Below, in pieces: positions 8,567-17,300 of a DNA stretch of 33,899 nt (position 1 is the stretch's first letter; each line of letters starts with the position of its first letter). The stretch comes from an uncultured Garciella sp. (GTDB lineage Bacteria; Bacillota; Clostridia; Eubacteriales; Garciellaceae), in NCBI GenBank assembly GCA_900555725.1, contig USMD01000004.1:1-33899 (forward strand), given 5' to 3'. The notes under the pieces were generated by a model. It ran no database searches. It was not told where the DNA came from and worked only from the letters and a program-made list of their open reading frames with translations. The position numbers and the translations under genes were made by a program.

Positions 8567-8982
8567 TTTTACTTTCCTCCGTATTATTTAAAGATGTTAT
8601 TATTGCTATTATTTTTTACTAAATCCAATAAATTTATCAATGGGAAAATATAAAAAATTCAAAAAGAGATTAAAGGAGGCATAGATGTTTTATGGAGCGG
8701 TAACTTAAGTCTTTCTTTTCTATTTTTAAGAAATGAGCAAAATATAGACTTCTTCAATGACAGGGATGGAACATATCAGCAATTCATTTTAATGAAAAAA
8801 TTCTAAAGCTTGAAAAACTCCCTATGATCAAACAATTCAAGCTTTTTAGCAGATTTTTCATTTTTATATCTTTTTGAAATATAAAAATAGGGATTGGAGG
8901 GGACAAAGTCCCCTGTTGATTTATGAGGGTGTTCAAACTGTTTACAGCGATCGATGATGATAGAATAGATAGGTTATTTATT
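8567..8982. other. Intergenic stretch with decayed repeat and hairpins
   Basis: I find no coding sequence here. Bases 8679-8711 resemble the hairpin repeat at 11547-11592 (shared CATAGATGTTT and ATGGAGC) but lack its second arm. An imperfect inverted repeat lies at 8791-8814 / 8836-8862, and a tight 7-bp hairpin with an AAA loop at 8898-8914 (AGGGGAC / GTCCCCT). The promoter of the leftward phospholipase-like gene should lie near 8590-8640, but I cannot place it with confidence. Confidence 0.6.
8803..8846 (-). terminator. Probable terminator downstream of sodC
   Basis: On the minus strand, AAGCTTGAA and TTCAAGCTT pair across a loop of about 20 bases. The descending arm is followed by TAGAATTTTTT, a usable T-run for transcription leaving the superoxide dismutase gene. 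The distance from that gene (about 135 bases) makes this less than certain. Confidence 0.45.
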
Positions 8983-9453
8983 CTAGATTAGCTCTATTAC
9001 TCCACAGGCAAGTCTTTTTCCAGCGGCTCCAGCAGGTTGACTGCGATAATCATCGGGATTTTCATGGATAATAATAGCTTTTCCAATCACTTGATTTACT
9101 GTGAATTTATTGGTGAAAAAGTGCATACTGGCATTTCCGCTATTAGAAAAAAGCACTGGAAAGTCTCCAGGATGATTTCCATGGGGTTGATTATAGGGAT
9201 TCCAGTGTTCTCCTGCTGCTTGAAAAGGATCATTGGGATCTCCGATTTCACAGGTTCCATTTTCATGAATATGAAATCCATGGGGTCCTATAGGTGGCTG
9301 ATTTCCCATTGCTGGTCTATAGGGAGGGAGGCCAGAAACATTGACACTTACCATGGTACCTCCTGGAACATCTTGAAAGGTTACTATACCCCGAATGGTT
9401 GGTGCTAAAGGTCCCCCATTGATATAGGCAATAGCTCTGTTTAGAGAATCCAT
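8983..9453 (-). CDS. sodC: Cu/Zn superoxide dismutase (cytosolic form)
   Basis: The enzyme dismutates superoxide to oxygen and peroxide. All metal ligands of the family are visible: copper His61 and His63 in GFHIHE, bridging His83 in GEHWNP, zinc His91, His94 and Asp97 in HGNHPGDFP, and copper His130 in IIHENPDDY. The active-site Arg is in GKRLACGVI, and Cys68 and Cys150 could form the usual disulphide. The zinc loop is short. The 156 residues start without a signal peptide, unlike most bacterial Cu/Zn enzymes, which are exported. GAGGTGAT, just upstream on the minus strand, supports the ATG at 9453. It is monocistronic and divergent from typA. Confidence 0.92.
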   Translation of the reverse strand: MDSLNRAIAYINGGPLAPTIRGIVTFQDVPGGTMVSVNVSGLPPYRPAMGNQPPIGPHGFHIHENGTCEIGDPNDPFQAAGEHWNPYNQPHGNHPGDFPVLFSNSGNASMHFFTNKFTVNQVIGKAIIIHENPDDYRSQPAGAAGKRLACGVIELI

Positions 9454-9669
9454 AAATATATCACCTCGTTAATTTTAATATTCAATTTATCATATGGAAA
9501 TAAGAAGAAATAAGTGAAGGATTTCCATAAATTTTTCCTGATTCTATAATAACCTGTAAAAAAAAATTACAATTTATCGACAAAAAGTGATAGAATATTT
9601 AATTAGGGAAAAATAAAAATAATAAAAAATATCATTGTAATAGAATTTTAAAAAGAAAGAGGAAAAACT

Positions 9670-11496
9670 ATGGAACAAGTAAGAAAAGATATTCGAAATA
9701 TTGCAATCATTGCCCATGTAGATCATGGTAAAACTACCTTAGTGGATCAATTGTTAAGACAAAGTGGTACATTTAGGGAAAATCAAGTAGTACAAGAAAG
9801 GGTTATGGATTCTAACGATATAGAAAGGGAAAGAGGAATTACCATTCTTTCTAAAAATACTGCTGTTCGATATAAGGATACAAAAATTAATATTGTAGAT
9901 ACCCCAGGACATGCTGATTTTGGTGGGGAAGTAGAACGGGTATTAAAAATGGTTAATGGAGTTATCTTAGTAGTAGATGCTTTTGAAGGTCCAATGCCCC
10001 AAACCAAGTTTGTATTGAAAAAGGCTCTGGAATTAAAATTACCTGTTATTGTATGTATCAATAAAATAGATAGACCAGAAGCAAGGCCCCAAGAGGTAAT
10101 CGACGAAGTATTAGATTTATTTATCGAATTAGATGCTAATGAAGATCAATTGGACTGTCCCTTTGTCTTTGCTTCTGCGAAGGAAGGCACAGCCTCATTA
10201 GATGCTAATAAACAAGAAGAGAACATGAAGGCATTATTTGAAACGATTATCAAATATATTCCTGCCCCAAAGGGAGACTTTGAAGGTCCAACCCAGGTGT
10301 TAATCTCTACTATTGACTATGATAACTATGTAGGAAGAATTGGAATTGGTAAAGTGGAACGGGGCTCTATAAAAGTAAATGAAGAGGTAACCATTGTAAA
10401 TGAGGATACACCAGATGTGCATAAGAAGGTAAGAATTACCAAATTATATGAATTCGAAGGATTAAATCGTGTAGATGTAAAGGAAGCAAAGGTAGGAAGT
10501 ATTGTGGCGATTATGGGAATAGAAGATATAAGTATAGGAGATACGGTTTGCGATGTAGAGCATCCTGAACCTCTACCCTTTGTAAAAATCTCTGAGCCTA
10601 CACTAGCAATGACATTTTCCGTCAATGATAGTCCTTTTGCTGGACAGGAGGGAAAATTTGTAACCTCAAGACAATTAAGAGAAAGATTATTTAAGGAATT
10701 GCAAACAGATGTAAGTCTTAGGGTAGAAGAAACAAATAGTACAGATTCTTTTAAAGTATCAGGAAGAGGAGAACTTCATTTATCTATTTTAATTGAAAAT
10801 ATGAGAAGAGAAGGATATGAATTTCAAGTATCTAAACCAGAAGTATTATATAAAGTAATCAATGGGAAAAAACATGAACCAATGGAGCTCGTTACCATTG
10901 ATGTACCAGAAGAATTTGTTGGTTCTGTCATTGAAAAGTTAGGAAGTAGGAAGGGTGAAGTGATCAATATAAAGCCTTCCAAAGGTGGATACACTAGATT
11001 AGAATTTTCTATTCCTTCTAGAGGTCTTATTGGTTATCGTTCTGAATTTATGACCGATACCAAGGGAAATGGAATTATGAATTCTATTTTTAATGGTTAT
11101 GAATCTTACAAGGGAGATATTTCTACAAGATCCCAGGGATCATTAATTGCCTTTGAAGCAGGAGAAGCAGTTACCTATGGATTGTTTAATGCTCAAGAAA
11201 GGGGAACTCTATTTATAGAACCAGGTACAAAGGTATATGAAGGTATGATTGTAGGGGAAAATTCTCGCACAGGAGATATTGAAGTAAATATATGTAAGAG
11301 AAAGCAGCTTACCAATGTTCGTGCTTCTGGTTCCGACGATGCATTAAAATTATCTCCTCCAAGAATTTTAAGCTTAGAGGAGGCACTAGAATTCATTAAT
11401 GATGATGAATTAGTAGAGATCACTCCCAAAAGCATTCGAATGAGAAAAAAAATCCTGGATACTAGCAAAAGAAAAAAAGCAAATAGCAGAAAATAA
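9670..11496 (+). CDS. typA: Translational GTPase TypA/BipA
   Basis: A ribosome-associated GTPase of the EF-G family involved in 50S subunit assembly and stress adaptation. GTPase motifs are AHVDHGKTTL (G1), the RERGITI segment (G2), DTPGHADFGGEVERV (G3) and NKIDRP (G4). The EF-Tu-like domain II, EF-G-like domains III and V, and the BipA-specific C-terminal region (SPPRILSLEEALEFI) follow in order. At 608 residues it is full length. AGAGGAAAAA precedes the ATG. The first residues, MEQVRKDIRNIAIIAHVDHG, are typical. Confidence 0.97.
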   Translation: MEQVRKDIRNIAIIAHVDHGKTTLVDQLLRQSGTFRENQVVQERVMDSNDIERERGITILSKNTAVRYKDTKINIVDTPGHADFGGEVERVLKMVNGVILVVDAFEGPMPQTKFVLKKALELKLPVIVCINKIDRPEARPQEVIDEVLDLFIELDANEDQLDCPFVFASAKEGTASLDANKQEENMKALFETIIKYIPAPKGDFEGPTQVLISTIDYDNYVGRIGIGKVERGSIKVNEEVTIVNEDTPDVHKKVRITKLYEFEGLNRVDVKEAKVGSIVAIMGIEDISIGDTVCDVEHPEPLPFVKISEPTLAMTFSVNDSPFAGQEGKFVTSRQLRERLFKELQTDVSLRVEETNSTDSFKVSGRGELHLSILIENMRREGYEFQVSKPEVLYKVINGKKHEPMELVTIDVPEEFVGSVIEKLGSRKGEVINIKPSKGGYTRLEFSIPSRGLIGYRSEFMTDTKGNGIMNSIFNGYESYKGDISTRSQGSLIAFEAGEAVTYGLFNAQERGTLFIEPGTKVYEGMIVGENSRTGDIEVNICKRKQLTNVRASGSDDALKLSPPRILSLEEALEFINDDELVEITPKSIRMRKKILDTSKRKKANSRK

Positions 11497-11509
11497 AAAT
11501 GTTGGTAAA

Positions 11510-11525
11510 GAGGCTGTTGCAAAAT
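11510..11525 (+). repeat. Transposon-end-like sequence
   Basis: GAGGCTGTTGCAAAAT resembles terminal inverted repeats of insertion elements in clostridia. It is also similar to the arms at 21198-21210 and 21290-21302. No transposase or partner end is present nearby, so it is at most a solo relic. Confidence 0.3.
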
Positions 11526-11540
11526 AAATCAAGACTAAAT

Positions 11541-11604
11541 GAAAAAAGCCATAGATGTTTCATGGAGCAGCGAAATGAAGACATCTATGGCTATATTTTA
11601 TTTG
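11541..11604 (+). terminator. Hairpin repeat after typA, probable terminator
   Basis: AGCCATAGATGT (11547-11558) pairs perfectly with ACATCTATGGCT (11581-11592). The stem extends inward through TTCAT/ATGAAG, with one bulged base and an 11-base loop. The downstream TATATTTTATTT is a mediocre T-tract. It probably ends typA transcription. Related, decayed copies occur at 8679-8711, 13349-13555 and 21124-21149. Confidence 0.6.
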
Positions 11605-11682
11605 TATGTTCTACGATAGCCTTCTTATTATTGCTTAGATTATGGAAAAAAGGGAATACTCCAGAGAAAAGGTGAAATATCA

Positions 11683-11711
11683 TTGAAAAATATAAGGGTA
11701 GATGATAAAAT
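11683..11711 (+). promoter_or_regulatory. Sigma-A promoter of gltX
   Basis: TTGAAA (11683-11688), a 17-base spacer and TAAAAT (11706-11711). The initiation point is about ten bases before the AAAGGAGGA ribosome site of gltX. Confidence 0.75.
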
Positions 11712-11737
11712 GTTTTCATATAAAGGAGGAATGAACA

Positions 11738-13216
11738 ATGGTGAAAGTAAGATTTGCACCTAGCCCAACGGGTTATTTACATATCGGAGGACTCCGAACA
11801 GCATTATATAATTATCTTTTTGCGAAAAAGAATAATGGACAAATGATTTTAAGAATCGAGGATACCGATCGAAATAGATTTGTAGAAGGAGCCATAGAAG
11901 GACTAATTCATTCTATGAATTGGGCAGAAATCTTTCATGATGAAGGAGCTTTTATTGAGGATGGGAAAGTAGTACAAAAAGGGGACAAGGGTCCTTATAT
12001 CCAATCTGAGAGGTTTTCTATTTATCAAGAATATATTCAGAAGCTTTTAGACAATGGCTGGGCTTATTATTGCTTTTGTTCTAAGGAAAGATTAGACCAT
12101 CTAAGGGAAGAGCAAAAGAAAAGAGGAGAAAATTTTAAATATGATGGATATTGTAGAAATCTTACCAAAGAGCAAGTGCAGGAAAAGTTAAACGCAGGGG
12201 AAGAATATGTGATTCGATTAAAATTACCTAAAAATCGAATGGTTGCCTTTGATGATGTGGTAAGGGGGCATATTGAGATCAATACCGAAGATTTAGATGA
12301 TCAGGTATTAATCAAATCCGATGGTTTTCCTACCTATCATTTTGCAGTTGTTGTGGATGACCATTTAATGGGGATTACTCACATTATAAGGGGAGAAGAA
12401 TGGTTGCCCTCTACTCCTAAACATATCCTTTTATATGAAGCTTTCGGATGGGAATCTCCTAAATTTGTACACCTTCCCAATATATTAAACCAAGATCATA
12501 AAAAGCTAAGCAAACGCCAAGGAGATGTAGCAGTAGAAGACTTTAAGAAAAAAGGCTATTTACCGGAAGCTTTGGTAAATTTTATAGCTCTTTTGGGGTG
12601 GAGTCCTAAAACAGGTCAGGAAATACTATCTATGGATGAATTAATCGATTCCTTTGATTTAGAAAGGGTAAATAAATCAGGAGCGGTCTTTGATATTAAT
12701 AAGTTAAATTGGATGAATGCCCATTATATTCGGGAAGCTTCTGTTGACAGAATTACTAAACTTTCCATTCCTTATTTATTAGAGTCTGGTTACATTACCC
12801 AAGAAGATATGGAAAACCGCTACCAATGGATAGAAATGATGATAGAATCTATAAAAGATAAAGTACAATATTTATTACAAATCCCAGAGCAAGCAGAACT
12901 TTTCTTTAAAAATGAAATTATCTTAGAGACTGAAGAATGTAGAGAAATTTTACAGGGAGAGCAGGTACCTGTTTTACTTGAAACTTTTAGAGAAAAAATA
13001 AAAGGAATTGAGACACTAAATCCTGATTCTGCAAAAAAGTTGGTGAAGGAAATTCAAAAAGAAAAGGGAATCAAGGGTAAGAGCTTATATATGCCTATTC
13101 GTATTATGCTTACTGGTCAAATGCATGGGCCAGATCTAATGAAGATCATTGCTGTACTAGGAAAAGATAGTATTTTAGAACGACTTAACTATATTGAAAA
13201 TCATTATCTATTATAA
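11738..13216 (+). CDS. gltX: Glutamyl-tRNA synthetase
   Basis: A class I aminoacyl-tRNA synthetase that charges tRNA-Glu, and in many Firmicutes also tRNA-Gln for later amidation. The Rossmann-fold start FAPSPTGYLHIGGLRTALYN contains the HIGH-type motif (HIGG), followed by RIEDTDRNRF. The KMSKS-type motif appears as HKKLSKRQGD near residue 255. The C-terminal anticodon-binding part runs to residue 492, the normal length. AAAGGAGGA (11722-11730) supports the ATG. It is monocistronic, with its own promoter and terminator. Confidence 0.97.
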   Translation: MVKVRFAPSPTGYLHIGGLRTALYNYLFAKKNNGQMILRIEDTDRNRFVEGAIEGLIHSMNWAEIFHDEGAFIEDGKVVQKGDKGPYIQSERFSIYQEYIQKLLDNGWAYYCFCSKERLDHLREEQKKRGENFKYDGYCRNLTKEQVQEKLNAGEEYVIRLKLPKNRMVAFDDVVRGHIEINTEDLDDQVLIKSDGFPTYHFAVVVDDHLMGITHIIRGEEWLPSTPKHILLYEAFGWESPKFVHLPNILNQDHKKLSKRQGDVAVEDFKKKGYLPEALVNFIALLGWSPKTGQEILSMDELIDSFDLERVNKSGAVFDINKLNWMNAHYIREASVDRITKLSIPYLLESGYITQEDMENRYQWIEMMIESIKDKVQYLLQIPEQAELFFKNEIILETEECREILQGEQVPVLLETFREKIKGIETLNPDSAKKLVKEIQKEKGIKGKSLYMPIRIMLTGQMHGPDLMKIIAVLGKDSILERLNYIENHYLL

Positions 13217-13238
13217 AAAGAGGCTAAAGCCTCTTTTT
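13215..13238 (+). terminator. Terminator of gltX
   Basis: GAGGCT (13220-13225) and AGCCTC (13228-13233) form a perfect stem with a two-base loop, flanked by AAAAA upstream and TTTTT downstream. This is a strong intrinsic terminator, symmetric enough to work in both directions. Confidence 0.92.
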
Positions 13239-13591
13239 ATAATGTTAAATGAAAATGTTGAATTTAGGCTATTTCCTCAACTGTAAATTAGGAGGTATAA
13301 ATTTTAGAAAAAAAGTTTATATTCTAATATGATTTATTTAATAAAAAGAGTCATAGATATCTTCATAAAGAAGTAACCAGAAAAGTCTTTAGTAATTATT
13401 TTTTAAATCAATAAATAAAAATGCAAAGCAACGACTTGGCAGTGGACAGTTATCATATCCAGATTTACTACTGCCATTTGGACGAGCTTGTATTTTATTT
13501 ATTGCTTAAGAATAAAAATATACTTGTGCAGCAGTGAATGAAGATATTTATGACTCATAGTATTTATGGATTTTTAAGAAACATCTTTTTA
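13239..13591. other. Gene-free stretch occupied mainly by a fold-back repeat
   Basis: I find no credible gene. Bases 13349-13555 are a fold-back element described in its own entry. The 37-codon open frame near 13421 lies inside that palindrome and has no ribosome site. The remainder is AT-rich. Confidence 0.6.
13349..13555. repeat. 207-bp fold-back (MITE-like) element
   Basis: The ends AGTCATAGATATCTTCAT (13349-13366) and its inverted copy (13538-13555) match at 17 of 18 positions. Inside, a second pair of imperfect arms runs from about 13400 to 13446 and 13471 to 13510, sharing CAATAAATAAAA, then CAA-GC and TGGCAGT. Together these make a long imperfect palindrome. There is no coding capacity. 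The outer arms resemble the hairpin after typA. Palindromic repeats like this are usually non-autonomous mobile elements or structured RNA repeats; I cannot tell which. Confidence 0.55.
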
Positions 13592-14080
13592 TTAGTGATT
13601 AAATGCGCTAACCTTTGATTTTTCTAATACTTTTACAATTGCAGAGGAGATCACAGCATCTACACCATGGTGTAGAATAGAGCCAACCCCAGTGATGATT
13701 AAAAGATTATAAACATCTACGCCCACAAAGGGAATCACAATAAGGGCTTCTAATAACCCATGGATAGGGGCAGTAATAGTAGCTACTTTTCCAAAGGACA
13801 TTTCCTTTTGAAGTAACTTGGCTCCTATTACCCCGACAATTACATGCATAAAGGCTCTTGCTGCAATGATAGGTCCTAGGCTAATAAAAAATCCTAGACA
13901 GGATCCCAGTCCTACCAAGATAGCTACTTGTGGTCCTAAAAACATAGCAAGAAACATAGGTACATGAGATCCTAAAGTAGCGCTAAAGGGTGGAATAACT
14001 ACTTTTAAAAATACAGCTGAAGGAATCATAATTGCTAGTGCGGTTAATAGGGCAGTAATGGTTAATTTTTTTGTAGTCAT
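13592..14080 (-). CDS. ECF transporter S component, NiaX-like (probable niacin uptake)
   Basis: A small, very hydrophobic protein of about 162 residues with five or six predicted membrane helices. It fits the substrate-binding S component of an energy-coupling-factor transporter, which works with the shared EcfA/A'/T module encoded elsewhere. The segments GSHVPMFLAMFLGPQVA and SLGPIIAARAFMHVI recall NiaX niacin transporters; this is from memory of the family, not alignment. The start MTTKKLTITALL at 14080 is preferred because CTAGGAGGT lies eight bases upstream, while the longer frame to 14140 has no ribosome site. A 20-bp imperfect palindrome fills its promoter, as expected for repressor control of vitamin uptake. 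Confidence 0.75.
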   Translation of the reverse strand: MTTKKLTITALLTALAIMIPSAVFLKVVIPPFSATLGSHVPMFLAMFLGPQVAILVGLGSCLGFFISLGPIIAARAFMHVIVGVIGAKLLQKEMSFGKVATITAPIHGLLEALIVIPFVGVDVYNLLIITGVGSILHHGVDAVISSAIVKVLEKSKVSAFNH

Positions 14081-14111
14081 ATAAAAACCTCCTAGATTAA
14101 ATTTTAATATC

Positions 14112-14140
14112 ATCTTAACAGATGTATATACACTTGTCAA
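14112..14140 (-). promoter_or_regulatory. Promoter of the NiaX-like gene with embedded operator
   Basis: On the minus strand: TTGACA (14135-14140), a 17-base spacer and TAAGAT (14112-14117). The spacer and the start of the -35 box coincide with the imperfect palindrome 14118-14137, ACA-nn-TGTATATACA-nn-TGT. A repressor bound there would block RNA polymerase directly. A second inverted repeat, CTTGTC / GACAAG (14133-14138 and 14147-14152), overlaps the upstream side. Confidence 0.75.
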
Positions 14141-14201
14141 TATATAGACAAGAAGAAAGTAGTAAACCCTTTACTTCATATAATTACGGGAATATTGTCT
14201 A

Positions 14202-14229
14202 TTGCATTAAAAAATAGAAAGATTATAAT
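14202..14229 (+). promoter_or_regulatory. Candidate promoter of the dehydratase activase gene
   Basis: TTGCAT (14202-14207), a 16-base spacer and TATAAT (14224-14229). It gives a leader of about 95 bases before the start codon. Confidence 0.5.
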
Positions 14230-14297
14230 ATACACATAGGTAGTAATTCTATCATATATAAATAGGAAATTATTTATTTCTTTTTAGAATAAAGTTC

Positions 14298-14334
14298 AAG
14301 GAGGGAATGTAGCATCTTTGATGCGAATATTATG
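14298..14334 (+). promoter_or_regulatory. Distant ribosome site with intervening hairpin before the activase
   Basis: AAGGAGG (14298-14304) is too far from the ATG at 14332 for normal initiation, and no nearer in-frame start exists. GCATC (14312-14316) and GATGC (14320-14324) fold into a stem with a TTT loop. When folded, this shortens the effective spacing to about 14 bases. Confidence 0.45.
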
Positions 14335-17300
14335 AAGAATTTATTTCATATAGGTATTGATATAGGATCTACTACTATAAAAACAGTTGTTTTAAATAGC
14401 AAAGAAAATATCATTTATAGTAGATATGAAAGACATTATGCGGATATTAAAAAAAAGTTAAGGGAAATCCTTCAAGGGGCATATAATCTTTTAAGGAATT
14501 CCCAATTGACCGTTACCATTACCGGGTCTGCTGGTATGGGAATTGCTAATACTTTGGATATTCCTTTTACCCAGGAAGTAGTTGCCTCTTCTAAGGCAAT
14601 AAAAACTTATTATCCCCAAACAGATGTGGTCATCGAATTAGGTGGTGAAGATGCAAAAATCACCTATCTAAAGGATGGAGTGGAACAAAGAATGAACGGT
14701 ACTTGTGCCGGTGGAACAGGTTCTTTTATTGATCAGATGGCTTCTTTAATGAAGGTAGATACAACACAATTAAATGAATTAGCAAAAAATTATCATACAA
14801 TTTATCCTATTGCTGCAAGATGTGGGGTTTTTGCTAAAACAGATGTACAGCCTCTTATTAATGAAGGGGTTGCTAAGGAAAATATTGCAGTATCTGTGTT
14901 TCAGGCCATTGTAATTCAAACCATAAGTGGTCTTGCCTGTGGACGCCCTATTAGGGGAAATGTAGCTTTCTTGGGAGGACCTTTATATTTTTTATCAGAA
15001 TTAAGAAAAAGATTTGTAGAGGTATTACAGTTAAAAGAGGAACAGGTTATTTTTCCTAAAAATGCTCAACTTTTTGTGGCCCTTGGAGCTGCTTTAGCTT
15101 CTATGGAAGAAAAACCTATTTCTTTCCAATCTCTAATGGATAAAGTAGAAGCGCTAGATACTTCAACCATTATTGAAACCACAAGATTGGATCCTCTTTT
15201 TGAAAATGAAAAAGAGTACCAAGAATTTAGAAATAGACACGAAAAAAATGCAGTAAAAAGAAAAGACTTAAAAGACTTTGAAGGAGAATGCTTTTTAGGG
15301 ATTGATGCAGGATCCACAACGACAAAGGTAGCTCTTATAGATAAAGAAGGTACACTTTTATACACCCATTATGGAAGTAATCAGGGAAGTCCTTTGAAAT
15401 CTACTATAGACATTTTAAAGGAGCTATATTCCATACTGCCATCTAAAGCTAAAATAGTCAATGCAACGGTCACAGGATATGGAGAAGGCCTATTAAAGGC
15501 TGCCTTAAAAGTAGATATCGGAGAAATCGAAACGGTAGCTCACTACAAAGCAGCAGAGTTTTTTTGCCCAGGAGTAGATTTTATATTAGATATTGGTGGC
15601 CAGGATATGAAATGTCTAAAAATCAAAGATGGTATTATTGATAGTATTAAATTAAATGAAGCCTGCTCTGCAGGATGCGGTTCTTTTTTAGATACTTTTG
15701 CAGAATCTCTTGGTTTAAGTATTGGCGAGTTTGCAGCAGAGGCTTTAACCGCTAGGTCCCCAGTAGATCTTGGATCTAGATGTACTGTTTTTATGAATTC
15801 TAGAGTAAAACAAGCTCAAAAAGAGGGGGCTAGCATAGGGGATATTTCTGCAGGACTATCCTATTCTGTCATAAAAAATGCTTTATATAAAGTAATTAAA
15901 ATTAGAAACCCTAAAGAATTGGGAGAAAAAATTGTCGTACAGGGGGGCACCTTTTATAATGATGCAGTTCTTAGAAGCTTTGAAAAATTAACAGAAAGAC
16001 AAGTGATCAGACCGGATATTGCCGGATTAATGGGAGCCTTTGGAGCAGCTTTAATTGCAAGGGAAAGATATCAAGAAGGGTATGAAACAATCCTATTAAA
16101 TGAACAGCAGTTAAATAATTTCGACATTAAAACCAATGTAGCCAGATGCGGGTTGTGTGCCAATAATTGTTTGTTAACTATAAATCGTTTTGGCAACGGA
16201 GAAAAATTTATTTCAGGTAATAGATGTGAAAGGGGAGCAGGAAAGCAAAAGAGAAATAATACTCTTCCCAACTTATTTCAATATAGATATGATAAGGTAT
16301 TTCAATATGAGCCTTTGCCAGAGGAAAAGGCCAAAAGAGGGACTGTTGGTATACCAAGAGTCTTGAATATATATGAAAATTATCCGTTTTGGTTTACCTT
16401 CTTTACGAAATTAGGATTTCGAGTGGAATTATCCGATAGATCCTCTGCCAAAATCTATGAAAAGGGAATTGAAACCATCCCTTCAGAGTCCGTATGTTAT
16501 CCGGGGAAATTGGTTCATGGGCATATTATGAATCTTGTGGAAAAGGGTATTAAATTTATTTTTTATCCGTGTATTACCCACGAGCAACAGGAGGATGCTG
16601 GGGCAGACAATCATTTTAATTGTCCTATTGTACAATCCTATCCAGAGGTAATTAAGAACAATATGGATGTTTTACGGGAAAAAGATATTTTATATATGAA
16701 GCCATTTTTACCTTACGATGATAGAGAGAAAATGGCTAAAAGGGTATATGAAGAGTTTAAAGGTTTTTATATTAGTAAAAAAGAAATAAAAGAAAGCATA
16801 CAAAAAGCCTATAGGGAGCAAGACAAATTTAAGAAAGATATTCAAAAAAATGGGGAAGAAACCTTAAAATTTATGAGAAAAAATAATTTAAAAGGAATTG
16901 TATTGGCTGGAAGGCCTTATCATATCGATCCCCAGATTAATCATGGGATTCCGGAAATGATTAATTCATTAGGATTAGCTGTTTTAACAGAGGATTCTGT
17001 AGCTCATTTAGGAAAAATAGATAGATCTTTACGGGTAGTAGATCAATGGGTTTATCATACAAGGCTTTATAGAGCAGCAAGTTTTGTAGCCCAACAAAAA
17101 GATTTGGAATTGGTCCAATTAAATTCTTTTGGCTGTGGGCTAGATGCGGTTACCACCGATCAAACGGAAGAAATTTTAAAAGGAAACTCTAAAGTATATA
17201 CAACCATAAAAATAGATGAAGGAAATAATCTAGGAGCTGCCCGAATTAGATTACGTTCTTTAAAGGCTACTATGTTAGAAAGGGAAAAGAATGGTATAGA

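Noticed and set aside
9037..9408. 123-codon open frame opposite sodC
   Set aside because: The minus-strand frame has every Cu/Zn dismutase ligand; the plus-strand frame has no motif or ribosome site.
13421..13534. 37-codon open frame in the gltX-NiaX gap
   Set aside because: It lies inside a long imperfect palindrome, with no ribosome site and no family resemblance.
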